A stretch of DNA of 64,000 nt from Mycolicibacterium tusciae JS617 (GTDB lineage Bacteria; Actinomycetota; Actinomycetes; Mycobacteriales; Mycobacteriaceae): positions 3,534,001 to 3,598,000 of the forward strand of contig NZ_KI912270.1 of NCBI RefSeq assembly GCF_000243415.2. The letters run 5' to 3'. The notes under the pieces are model-generated. The model saw only the letters and a list, made by a program, of their open reading frames with translations, did not search any database and was not told the origin of the DNA. Position 1 is the first letter of the stretch; the number at the start of each line of letters is the position of its first letter. This document shows positions 50,688 through 58,710 of the stretch, in pieces. A program made the translations under genes and the position numbers.

Positions 50688-51337
50688 GCGGCCATCGAGA
50701 CAGCCGGCCGGAACGAGGAATCCCCGCAATTCACCGTGGGGAGGACGTCAACGCAGCTGACGTTGTGGTGTTGCTCTTCGGCGGTCGGCAAATGCCGCGA
50801 TCGCTGCGAGGGCTGGCCACGATCTCCGCAGATGCGGTCACCGAATTCCGCCGCGTTGTCGTGGTGGGTTCGCACGCCGACCTGGCTGCCGTTCTGACGC
50901 GGTTGATGCGCGCCGACCGGCTGGACGTGGAGGTCGCTCACGTGCGCCGGCCATGGCACGCCCGGCGGGCCCGCACCGGCGTCGCCACACGAATTCCGCT
51001 GATCAGGGACGAGACCGGGGCCGTGATCACCAACGCCGCGCACTGGCTGCCGCCAAACGAAACCGCCACCACGGTCCGCGGGGAGGCCACCGTCGACGAC
51101 ATCGCGCTGTTCGGTGGCGAGGTGACCGGGGTGCGGATCGAGCCGACCGAGACCATGCCGGGCCTGAAGGCCACCGCGTTGTCGTCGCGCATGCGCCCAA
51201 CACGCTGGGTCGCGGGTCGCGCCGCGCAGCTGGGCACCGACGCCGCGCTCGTGGTCCGGGACGGAGTGCCGGGACCACGACCCGTTCGCCGGTCGACGTT
51301 CTATCGACACACGCAGGGCTGGCTGTCGGTTCGGTAG
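50684..51337 (+). CDS. Rv0358-like conserved protein, N-terminus altered by TnpB element
   Basis: The 217-codon frame starts at an ATG overlapping the tnpB-like stop. Its first 22 or so codons run through the element's right end. The conserved protein probably begins around ADVVVLLFGGRQMPRSL; GTG codons at 50765 and 50768 could be its native start. The rest contains RRVVVVGSHADLAAVLTRL and LIRDETGAVITNAAHWLPP but no motif I can link to a function. Position between purA and an M50 protease matches Rv0358. After insertion it may be translated by coupling to the nuclease gene. Confidence 0.7.
   Translation: MSGHRDSRPERGIPAIHRGEDVNAADVVVLLFGGRQMPRSLRGLATISADAVTEFRRVVVVGSHADLAAVLTRLMRADRLDVEVAHVRRPWHARRARTGVATRIPLIRDETGAVITNAAHWLPPNETATTVRGEATVDDIALFGGEVTGVRIEPTETMPGLKATALSSRMRPTRWVAGRAAQLGTDAALVVRDGVPGPRPVRRSTFYRHTQGWLSVR
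50721..50751 (+). ncRNA. Right-end hairpin of TnpB element, probable 3' end of omega/reRNA scaffold
   Basis: TCCCCGC (50721-50727), loop AATTCACC and GTGGGGA (50736-50742) form a 7-bp stem with one G-U pair, followed by GGACGTCAA. This matches the right-end pattern of IS605-type elements, where the guide RNA scaffold ends and the flanking host sequence serves as guide. By that model the guide would start at about 50752 with CGCAGCTGACGTTG. The element edge and the RNA are inferred. Confidence 0.6.
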
Positions 51338-51340
51338 CGT
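51335..51340 (+). promoter_or_regulatory. -10 box of leaderless M50 gene promoter, overlapping a stop codon
   Basis: TAGCGT ends six bases before the GTG at 51347. Its TAG is the stop codon of the Rv0358-like gene. Confidence 0.55.
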
Positions 51341-51346
51341 CAAACC

Positions 51347-52135
51347 GTGAACGTCCGTCCGCTGCACCCGCAGGCCTCGGTGCGCCCCAGCCCCGTCTTC
51401 CTGGCGATCATCGCGGTGACCGCCGTCGGCGGCTGGCTGGCCTGGATAGCGGCCGCCGAGTTCCGCGCGCCGCTGGCCTACGCCGGCGTGTTCATCCTCG
51501 TCATCGCCGGCTGGATCGTGTCCCTGAGTTTGCATGAATTCGGGCACGCGTTCACCGCCTGGCGGTTCGGCGACCATGACATCGCGGTGCGCGGCTATCT
51601 CACGCTCAACCCCTTCAAGTACGCCAACCCGCTGCTGTCGCTCGGCTTGCCTGTGCTGATCACGCTGTTCGGCGGTATCGGGCTACCCGGCGGCGCGGTA
51701 TGGGTGCGCACCTCGTTCATGACCGTGCGGCAGAAGTCGATCGTCAGCCTCGCCGGACCCACGATGAATGTGGGACTCGCGGTGCTGTTGCTGGTGGCGA
51801 CGCGGCTGTTCTACGACCCGCAGCACCTGGTGTTCTGGGCCGGGGTGGCTTTCCTGGGATTCCTGCAGATCACCGGCGCGGTGCTCAACCTGCTGCCAAT
51901 TCCGGGGCTGGACGGCTACGGCGCCCTGGAGCCGCACCTGAGCCCGGAGACGCAGCGCGCACTCGAGCCCGCCAAGCCGTGGGCCTTTTTCGTCTTCCTG
52001 CTGCTGTTGATCGCCACACCGCTGAACCAGTACTTCTTTGCGATGGTCGGCTGGTTCTTCGATCTCTCTGGGGTGAACAGCGGGTTGATCGGTGCCGGTT
52101 TCAATCTGACGCGCTTCTGGTCCGCCTGGTTCTGA
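51347..52135 (+). CDS. M50-family (site-2 protease-like) membrane metalloprotease
   Basis: The 262-residue membrane protein has the zinc motif HEFGH (His63, Glu64, His67) within a helix and the second motif NLLPIPGLDGYG with Asp189, both hallmarks of S2P/M50 intramembrane proteases. It has about five or six helices and no PDZ domain. M50 enzymes release membrane-bound regulators. This is the Rv0359 homologue, one of the shorter group of unknown target. Probably leaderless. Confidence 0.9.
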   Translation: MNVRPLHPQASVRPSPVFLAIIAVTAVGGWLAWIAAAEFRAPLAYAGVFILVIAGWIVSLSLHEFGHAFTAWRFGDHDIAVRGYLTLNPFKYANPLLSLGLPVLITLFGGIGLPGGAVWVRTSFMTVRQKSIVSLAGPTMNVGLAVLLLVATRLFYDPQHLVFWAGVAFLGFLQITGAVLNLLPIPGLDGYGALEPHLSPETQRALEPAKPWAFFVFLLLLIATPLNQYFFAMVGWFFDLSGVNSGLIGAGFNLTRFWSAWF

Positions 52136-52153
52136 GCGGGTCTCTTGCAACAC

Positions 52154-52174
52154 ATGCGTGTTTACGCATAGATT
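52154..52174 (+). promoter_or_regulatory. Inverted repeat overlapping the CDF exporter promoter
   Basis: ATGCGT-GTTT-ACGCAT (52154-52169) is a perfect 6-bp inverted repeat. Its last base is the first base of the -10 box TAGATT (52169-52174), which ends six bases before the ATG at 52181. A metal-sensing repressor could bind here; this is inference. Confidence 0.55.
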
Positions 52175-52180
52175 GCCGGT

Positions 52181-53074
52181 ATGGGTGCTGGCCACGATCA
52201 CGGCTCGCGGGACACGCGAGTCAGCCGGATGGTCATCGCTGCCGCGATCCTGACGGCGTTCTTCGTGATCGAGCTGACCACCGCGCTGTGGATCAACTCG
52301 ATCGCCCTGCTGGCCGATGCCGGCCACATGCTGACCGACCTGGTCGCGATGTTCATGGGCCTGACCGCGGTCCTGCTCGCCAAACGCGGCAGCGCGTCAC
52401 CGGCGCGTACGTATGGCTGGCACCGCGCCGAGGTGTTCACCGCCGTCGCCAACGCGGTGCTGCTGCTCGGGGTGGCGGCGTTCATCCTCTACGAGGCCTT
52501 CGAACGCCTCGGTGACGCACCCGAGGTCCCCGGCGTGCCGATGATCGTGGTCGCGCTGGCCGGCCTGCTCGCCAACGCGGTCGTGGTGTTGCTGTTGCGG
52601 TCGCACTCCGAGAGCAGCCTTGCCGTCAAGGGCGCTTACATGGAGGTCGTCGCCGACACGGTCGGCAGCATCGGCGTGTTGATCGCGGGCATCGTGACGG
52701 TCACGACGCGATGGCCCTATGCCGATGTGGTGGTCGCGGTCTTCGTCGCAGTGTGGGTGTTGCCACGCGCCTTCGCGTTGGCCCGCGCAGCGTTGCGGAT
52801 CCTGTCCGAGACGTCACCGGCCCACATCGACGTCGACGAATTACGCACCGCGTTGTGCGCGGTTGACGGTGTGACCGAAGTCCACGACCTGCACGTATGG
52901 ACGTTGGTGCCGGGCAAAGACATGGTGACCGCGCACCTGACCAGCACGCGGGACGCGGCGTCGGTTCTCGACGACGCGCGCGTGGTGCTCACTGCCCGTG
53001 GGCTCGACCACGCCACCGTTCAGGTGGAACCGCCCGAAGGCGCCGCCGACTGCAAATGCGAAGCCGAGTCGTGA
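52181..53074 (+). CDS. Cation diffusion facilitator (zinc-type) exporter
   Basis: The 297-residue exporter has six helices and a C-terminal cytoplasmic domain (VDGVTEVHDLHVWTL). The helix-2 metal site is ADAGHMLTD (Asp46, His49, Asp53). In helix 5 the usual HxxxD is Glu155-x3-Asp159 (YMEVVAD). His residues near the N-terminus (GHDHG) and Cys residues at the C-terminus (DCKCEAES) could bind metal. Proton-driven efflux of Zn2+ or a related ion is expected; the helix-5 change may alter choice of metal. A palindromic element overlaps its promoter. Confidence 0.92.
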   Translation: MGAGHDHGSRDTRVSRMVIAAAILTAFFVIELTTALWINSIALLADAGHMLTDLVAMFMGLTAVLLAKRGSASPARTYGWHRAEVFTAVANAVLLLGVAAFILYEAFERLGDAPEVPGVPMIVVALAGLLANAVVVLLLRSHSESSLAVKGAYMEVVADTVGSIGVLIAGIVTVTTRWPYADVVVAVFVAVWVLPRAFALARAALRILSETSPAHIDVDELRTALCAVDGVTEVHDLHVWTLVPGKDMVTAHLTSTRDAASVLDDARVVLTARGLDHATVQVEPPEGAADCKCEAES

Positions 53075-53081
53075 AGCGGGG

Positions 53082-53498
53082 TCAACCCAGCCCGAGCGCC
53101 GGTCGAGCCTGGGGATCGCAGTCGTCGAGCAGATCCACGCAGCGCTGATACTCATCGGTTTCGCCGATCTGACCTGCGGCCTGGGCCAGCGCGGCCACGC
53201 AGCGCAGGAACCCGCGGTTGGGTTCGTGACTGTATGGAACCGGCCCGAAACCCTTCCAGCCGTTGCGGCGCAGCTGGTCGAGGCCACGGTGATAGCCCGT
53301 TCGTGCGTAGGCATAGGCCGTGATGGCCTTGTCGTCGGCGAGAGCATCCTCGGCGAGCGTGGCCCATGCGATCGAAGCCGACGGATGCGCTGCGGCGACG
53401 ATGGCCGGTTTTTCGGCGGCGGCCAGCTCGGCCTCCGCCGCCGGGTCGCCGGGAAGAAGGACCGGATCCGGCCCGAGAAGGTCACCCATCGGAGTCAT
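53082..53498 (-). CDS. DUF3151 family protein (Rv0360c homologue)
   Basis: The 138-residue soluble protein reads MTPMGDLLGPDPVLLPGD, then an alanine-rich helical stretch with AHPSASIAWATLAEDAL, ITAYAYARTGYHRGLDQLRRNGWKGFGPVPYSHEPNRGFLRCV and a C-terminal CVDLLDDCDPQARPALGLG. The family is conserved in actinobacteria with no known role. The upstream frame is open, but the start at 53498 fits the family N-terminus. It is divergent from the Rv0361-like gene and nearly touches the CDF gene. Confidence 0.8.
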   Translation of the reverse strand: MTPMGDLLGPDPVLLPGDPAAEAELAAAEKPAIVAAAHPSASIAWATLAEDALADDKAITAYAYARTGYHRGLDQLRRNGWKGFGPVPYSHEPNRGFLRCVAALAQAAGQIGETDEYQRCVDLLDDCDPQARPALGLG

Positions 53499-53589
53499 GG
53501 ACCCATTGTGCCGTGCGGCTCCCGGCGGCAGTCCCGCCGGATGGCTAAGCTTTGCGGCCGAAGCGTTGTAACGGAGGGCTGCAGCAGCG

Positions 53590-54387
53590 ATGTCGAATCC
53601 ACAGGGGCCAGAGCAGCCGGATGAGGTCACCGACGAGATGACCGAAGCCGGAGACGACGAGGCGGCAGACGGGGTCGAGCCCGCCACCGAAGTGATGGAG
53701 CCCGAGCACGAACCGGCGACCGAGGTGTTCTCGGCCGAGGCGCTGCCGAACGAGACGCCCGAAGAGCCCGAACGGCGGTACACGGCTCCCTCCGCCTTCG
53801 ATGCGGGGACGACGACAAGGATCGACACACCGTCCGAGCCGGCGACCGAGGTGATGGCCACGGCGCCCGCACAGGCAGTGAAACCCGTTTCACCACAAGT
53901 CATTCCGCCGCGTGGTGAGGCGCCCAAGCCGCCGGCGACGAAACGCCGCAGTTGGGGCTGGGTGATCGCGCTGGTGCTGGTGATCGCGGCGCTGGTGGCC
54001 GTGGCGGTGCTTGGCACGCTGCTGCTGACCCGCGACTCGGAACCCAGCGTTTCCCAGGAGGACCGGGTCCGCACGACAATCGAGGACTACGACGCCGCGA
54101 TCGCGAAGGGCGACCTGGCCACCCTGCGCACCATCACCTGCGGCAAAGCCCGGGACGACTACGTCACCTACAACGACCGCGTGTGGTCCGAGACGCACTC
54201 ACGGATAGCTGCCGCCAAGCGGTATCCGGTGATCGCCAGCATCGACCAGGTGGTCGTCAACGGCGATCATGCCGAGGCCAACGTCACGACCTTCATGGCC
54301 TACGCACCGCAAACCCGGTCGACGCGGAGCCTGGACCTGGAATTCCGCGACGATCAGTGGAAAATCTGCCAAGCGCCGACCAGCTAG
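53590..54387 (+). CDS. Rv0361-like membrane protein with acidic Thr-rich N-terminal repeats
   Basis: The 265-residue protein has a long disordered acidic N-terminus (1-120) with three EPATEV repeats (30-35, 41-46, 83-88) and a TTTRID string. One helix follows (about 123-147), then an extracytoplasmic domain resembling NTF2-like/DUF4878 folds, with Cys in TITCGKA and WKICQAP. Thr-rich acidic tails of this kind are common targets of mycobacterial Ser/Thr kinases; that is inference. GGAGGG lies 11 bases before the ATG. Function unknown. Confidence 0.8.
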   Translation: MSNPQGPEQPDEVTDEMTEAGDDEAADGVEPATEVMEPEHEPATEVFSAEALPNETPEEPERRYTAPSAFDAGTTTRIDTPSEPATEVMATAPAQAVKPVSPQVIPPRGEAPKPPATKRRSWGWVIALVLVIAALVAVAVLGTLLLTRDSEPSVSQEDRVRTTIEDYDAAIAKGDLATLRTITCGKARDDYVTYNDRVWSETHSRIAAAKRYPVIASIDQVVVNGDHAEANVTTFMAYAPQTRSTRSLDLEFRDDQWKICQAPTS

Positions 54388-54406
54388 TCGGGTGTCGAGT
54401 GTCGGC

Positions 54407-57400
54407 TTAGTTCGTGGCACTCGTACGACGCGCCGCTTCCGCAAAGCGCGGCGCCATGTCCTCCATCTGCTCGATGACGAGCTTGATGGCGGCAGGCTGC
54501 CTGTCAGGCGGGTACTTGTACTTCACCAAGAGCCGCTTGATCGAAGAACGCAGCTTGGCACGCACGTCGTCCCGCACCGTCCAGTCCGTCTTGGTGTCCC
54601 GCTGCATGACCCCGACCAGTTCGCGGGCGATCTGCGCCAGCACGTCTTCCCCCTGGAACTCGACCGCGGATTCGTTCTGCGCGACGGCGTCGTAGAAGGC
54701 CAGCTCGTCATGCGTGAGCGGCGGGGTGAACGCCGTGCCGCGGTTGCCTTCCGCGGCCACTTCCTTGGCCATCTCAACGAGCTCGGCGATAACCTCGGCC
54801 GAGGTCAGCTGCTGGTTGGTATAGCGCCGCATCAGTTCGGAAACGCGCTCCGAAAACGCCCGCTGCCGCACCAGGTTGTTCTTCGTCGCGCGGGCCGCCT
54901 CCTCGGTGATCACCGCCCTCAGGGCCTCGATGGCCAGATGCGGGTTGTTCGACGAGGTTGCCTTCGCCTCGAACTCCGGGCCGAGTTCCGACAGCGACGG
55001 CTTGGGCAGCCCGGCAGCGTCGTAGATGTCGACGATGCCATCGGAGGCGGTCGAGTCGTAGACGAGTGCGGCGAGCATCCGCTTGATCTCTTCGGGGACG
55101 GGCTTACCGGACGCCTGACGCTCCTGGGCATCGAACTTGGCCATCCACACCCGGACCTCTTCGTAGAACTTCACGGTGGGGCGCAGCTTGTCGAGCGTCT
55201 GGCCGCCGGCGCACAGCGCCCAAGCGCGCGACAGCTGATTGGCCAGCGTGCGGAAGCGCTCGCCGAGGGTGACCTCGTCTTCACCGACCTGGTTGCCGGG
55301 CGTCGCAGGCGACCGCAGATGGTCCGTCAAACCCACTGCCGCCTTCATCCAGCCGTGCGGCAGAGCAACTTTGGAGCGCCAGTCGAAGCCTTCGCACAGG
55401 TTGTCCAGCTGGGCAACGAGCGTCTCGGTGAGCGCGACGGCTTCGCCGATGTTCTTGCCGACCGGCTTGGTGTCGCGGTCGGACTGGGTGTACTCGGCGA
55501 GCGCTTTGTTGAGGTTCTCGACCAACGGCGCATACGCGACCAACAGGCCGTTGGGCTTCTGTCGGAAGGTGCGGTTCACGCGCGCCAGCGTCTGCATCAG
55601 CAGGGCGCCCTTGAGTGGGCGGTCGAGGTAGAGGGTATGCAGCGGTGGCGCGTCGAACCCCGTCAGCATCATGTCCTTCACGAGCACGATCTGCAGTTCG
55701 TCGTCGGGGTCGCGCAGCCGCTTCTGGATCACCTTGTTCTGAGCGTCGCGGCGCACGTGGTTGGCCACCCGTCCTTGATCCTGTGCGGTGCCCGAGTAGA
55801 CGACCTTGACGACGCCCTTGTCGACGGCGCCGTCGTGCCATTCCGGCCGCAGCTTGATGAGTTCCTCGTAGAGGTTGGCGCAGATCTCGCGGGTGGCCCC
55901 GACGATGAACGCCTTGCCGGGCGTCGAGATGAACTTGCGCATCTCCTTCGAGCGACGCTCCCAGTGTTCGACGATGTTGCTGGCCAACGCGGCCAGTCGG
56001 TCCGGCGCACCGTAGACCGCGTTGATGACGGCGACGGACTTCTCGATCTGGTCCCGTTCGGTGTCGTCGAGCCCGGAGGTGGCCTCGTCGGCGGCCTTGT
56101 CGAGGTCGTCCTCGGTGACCCCGTGCGCCAACGTCACCTTGATCAGCCGCGGCTCGAAATAGACCGGCACCGTGGCCTTGTCATCCACGGCGCGGGTGAG
56201 GTCGTAGACGTCGATGTCGGGGCCGAAGACGTCGCGGGTGTCGCGGTCGGCCTCGGAGATTGGGGTGCCGGTGAACGCGATGAATGTGGCGTTCGGCAGT
56301 GCGTCGCGGAGGTGGCGGGCGTAGCCGTCGAGGTCGTCGTAGTGGCTGCGGTGGGCTTCGTCGACGATGACAATGACGCTGCGCCGGTCGGTCACCAGCG
56401 GATGGTCGGCGCCGGATTTCCGTTCGGCCTCGGTGAGGCTGAACTTCTGCAGCGTCGTGAAGTAGATGCCACCGGTGGTGCGGTTGGACAGTTCGTCGCG
56501 CAGTTTCGCCCGCGTGGTCACCTTCACCGGGGACTCCTTAAGCAGCAGCGACCTGTTGAACGTCTCGTACAGTTGGCCGTCGAGGTCCTTGCGGTCAGTA
56601 ACGACGACGATGGTCGGGTTCTTCAACTTCGGCTGCTGTGCAACGAGGTTGGTGTAGAGCTCCATCTCCATCGACTTGCCCGAGCCCTGGGTGTGCCAGA
56701 CGACGCCGGCCTTGCCGTTGCGCTCGGCGGCGATCACGGTGGAGCCGACGGCCTTGGTGACCGCAAAGTACTGGTGTGGCTTGGCGATTCGCTTGGTCAG
56801 CCCATCGTCGGAGTCGAACGCGGTGAAGTTGCGCAGCAGTTGCAGGAAGCGCTCCGGGTTGAACAGCCCCTCGATCAGGAACTCGAGTTCGGTGCCCAGA
56901 TGCACGTCGTCGAGCGGCTTTCCGAACGTGACGGGTTTGCCGTCGTCATCGACGTTCCAGGGCGCAAAGTGTTCCAGCGGAGTGAATGGGGTGCCGTACC
57001 GCGCGGTGATGCCGTCGCTGATGACGTTGAGTACGGCGAAGCGGAACGCCAACGGGAACTCGCGCAGATAAGTGGCGAACTGCGCATGCGCGCTGGGCAA
57101 GTCGGCGTTCTTGGAGCCGGCCTGCTTCAGTTCGAAGAAGGCGACCGGCAGGCCGTTGAGGTAAAGCACGATGTCGAATCGGCGGTCGTGTTCGCTCGAA
57201 CGGATGGTGACCTGCTGAACTGCCAGCAGCTCGTTCTCCTCCGGCCGGTGCCCGATGAGGCGGATTGTGGGCGTCTGCTCGATACCGTCAGAGTCGATGT
57301 AGCTGAGGCCGCGGTAGCCGTCGACCAGATAGTCGTGCATGCGGTGGTTCTCGGTGAGTGCGTCTTGGGAGGACGGTTGCAGGATCGCCGCGCGTGCCTG

Positions 57401-57601
57401 GTCGATGTATTCGGCTGGCACGTCGGGGTTGAGTTCGCGCATCTTGGCCAGCATTCGGTCCGGAAGTTCCAGTTCGCCCCAGGAGGTGCGTCCGCGCTGG
57501 ACGCCGGGCGCGATCGCAGAACCGTTGAGCGGCAACCACTCTTGTTCGGCAAGTGCTTCGAGTGCGATCTGTTCCCATTCGGCTTCGCTGAATTCGCTCA
57601 C
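54407..57601 (-). CDS. hsdR: Type I restriction endonuclease subunit R (HsdR)
   Basis: The 1064-residue motor/nuclease subunit has a PD-(D/E)xK nuclease near the N-terminus (Asp143, Glu157, Lys159 in RRFDIVLY...FFELK), Walker A TQGSGKS (304-310), DEAH (414-417), FTGTPI and the motif-VI-like QTLARVNRTF. A long C-terminal helical domain would bind the methylase core. With HsdM and HsdS it cuts unmodified DNA after ATP-driven translocation. Its ATG overlaps the YhcG-type stop by four bases. It is the last gene of the defence operon. Confidence 0.95.
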   Translation of the reverse strand: MSEFSEAEWEQIALEALAEQEWLPLNGSAIAPGVQRGRTSWGELELPDRMLAKMRELNPDVPAEYIDQARAAILQPSSQDALTENHRMHDYLVDGYRGLSYIDSDGIEQTPTIRLIGHRPEENELLAVQQVTIRSSEHDRRFDIVLYLNGLPVAFFELKQAGSKNADLPSAHAQFATYLREFPLAFRFAVLNVISDGITARYGTPFTPLEHFAPWNVDDDGKPVTFGKPLDDVHLGTELEFLIEGLFNPERFLQLLRNFTAFDSDDGLTKRIAKPHQYFAVTKAVGSTVIAAERNGKAGVVWHTQGSGKSMEMELYTNLVAQQPKLKNPTIVVVTDRKDLDGQLYETFNRSLLLKESPVKVTTRAKLRDELSNRTTGGIYFTTLQKFSLTEAERKSGADHPLVTDRRSVIVIVDEAHRSHYDDLDGYARHLRDALPNATFIAFTGTPISEADRDTRDVFGPDIDVYDLTRAVDDKATVPVYFEPRLIKVTLAHGVTEDDLDKAADEATSGLDDTERDQIEKSVAVINAVYGAPDRLAALASNIVEHWERRSKEMRKFISTPGKAFIVGATREICANLYEELIKLRPEWHDGAVDKGVVKVVYSGTAQDQGRVANHVRRDAQNKVIQKRLRDPDDELQIVLVKDMMLTGFDAPPLHTLYLDRPLKGALLMQTLARVNRTFRQKPNGLLVAYAPLVENLNKALAEYTQSDRDTKPVGKNIGEAVALTETLVAQLDNLCEGFDWRSKVALPHGWMKAAVGLTDHLRSPATPGNQVGEDEVTLGERFRTLANQLSRAWALCAGGQTLDKLRPTVKFYEEVRVWMAKFDAQERQASGKPVPEEIKRMLAALVYDSTASDGIVDIYDAAGLPKPSLSELGPEFEAKATSSNNPHLAIEALRAVITEEAARATKNNLVRQRAFSERVSELMRRYTNQQLTSAEVIAELVEMAKEVAAEGNRGTAFTPPLTHDELAFYDAVAQNESAVEFQGEDVLAQIARELVGVMQRDTKTDWTVRDDVRAKLRSSIKRLLVKYKYPPDRQPAAIKLVIEQMEDMAPRFAEAARRTSATN

Positions 57602-58710
57602 GATTTCCCCTCATTGCCTGGTTCGTCGGCGAGTTCGGCTTCCAGTTCCTCGACGGTCGGCAGACTGGATTCGAGTTCGGCGGGCAGGCTTTCCGTGATA
57701 GCGGTCTTCCACTCCGCGACGCCAATCGGCGCGGTGTAGCCGCGCAGCGCGTACTCGGCTACGACGTTGTTCTTCGTCTTGCACAGCAACAGGCCGATGG
57801 TCGGGCCGTCGTCGGCGTGGCGCAGCACATCGTCTGCGGCGGCCATGTAGGTGCCGAGCTGTCCGAGGTAGCTCGGGTCGAAATCCCCGACCTTGAGCTC
57901 GATCACCACGAAGCAGCGCAGGCGGAGGTGGTAGAACAGCAGGTCAGCGTAGAAGTCGGCAGCTCCGATTTCCAGGTGCACCTGCCTGCCGACGAACGCG
58001 AAGCCCTGGCCGAGTTCGAGCAGAAACTTCTCGACGTGCACGGTCAAGGCGAGTTCGAGATCGCGCTCGCGCCGGATGTCGGCGTTGCCGACGAAGTCGA
58101 ACAGATACGGGTCGCGAGTGGACTGCTGGGCGAGATCCGAATCCGGCGGCGGCAACGTCCGCGCGAAGTTGGTGATGGCCTTCCCGGCCCGTTGGTGGAA
58201 CCGACCTTCGATGTGATGGACCAAAACATCGCGGCTCCAGCCGTGCTCCACTGACGCTTGGGCATACCAGAGGCGCAGGTCAGCATCACCCAGCTTGTCG
58301 AGTAGCGCGACGTTATGACGCCAGGGTAATTGTGCAACGCTGCGTTGCACAATTTCGGCGTCGGGCCACGCTGCGGCAAATGCGCGCATGTACTTGAGGT
58401 TGCGCGGCGAGAATCCCGACGTCCCCGGAAACCGCTTCCGCAGATCTGCCGACAGTCGGTCGATGACGCGCGCGCCCCAGCCCTCCGCATCCTGGCGCGC
58501 CAGGATCTCCTTGCCCACCGCCCAATAGGTGGCGACGAGTTCCTGGTTGGCTGCCGTGATCGCGCGCTGGCGACCTGTGTGGACGCAATCGGAGATGGCG
58601 TCGAGGAGGTCGGGATACCATTCTGGCGTGGAAGCCCGCGCGAGCGCGGTCGGGAACGCGATTTCGGCGCCCTCTCGATTCACCGGACGCTTGGAATCAT
58701 CCTGACTCAT
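57598..58710 (-). CDS. YhcG/DUF1016-type PDDEXK nuclease
   Basis: The 370-residue protein has an N-terminal helical DUF1016 region (about 30-180: AANQELVATYWAVGKEIL, FSPRNLKYMRAF, LPWRHNVALLDKL, WSRDVLVHHIEGRFH) and a C-terminal PD-(D/E)xK nuclease (Asp256 in ADFYADLLFY, Glu271 and Lys273 in VVIELK). YhcG-like genes are frequent companions of type I restriction systems. It is coupled to hsdR by a 4-base overlap and overlaps the nucleotidase gene by 14 bases, so it belongs to the same unit. Confidence 0.9.
   Translation of the reverse strand: MSQDDSKRPVNREGAEIAFPTALARASTPEWYPDLLDAISDCVHTGRQRAITAANQELVATYWAVGKEILARQDAEGWGARVIDRLSADLRKRFPGTSGFSPRNLKYMRAFAAAWPDAEIVQRSVAQLPWRHNVALLDKLGDADLRLWYAQASVEHGWSRDVLVHHIEGRFHQRAGKAITNFARTLPPPDSDLAQQSTRDPYLFDFVGNADIRRERDLELALTVHVEKFLLELGQGFAFVGRQVHLEIGAADFYADLLFYHLRLRCFVVIELKVGDFDPSYLGQLGTYMAAADDVLRHADDGPTIGLLLCKTKNNVVAEYALRGYTAPIGVAEWKTAITESLPAELESSLPTVEELEAELADEPGNEGKS

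Noticed and set aside
54269..57739. 1156-codon open frame on the plus strand opposite hsdR
   Set aside because: It mirrors the GC-rich third positions of hsdR, has no recognisable domain and crosses the 3' end of the Rv0361-like gene.
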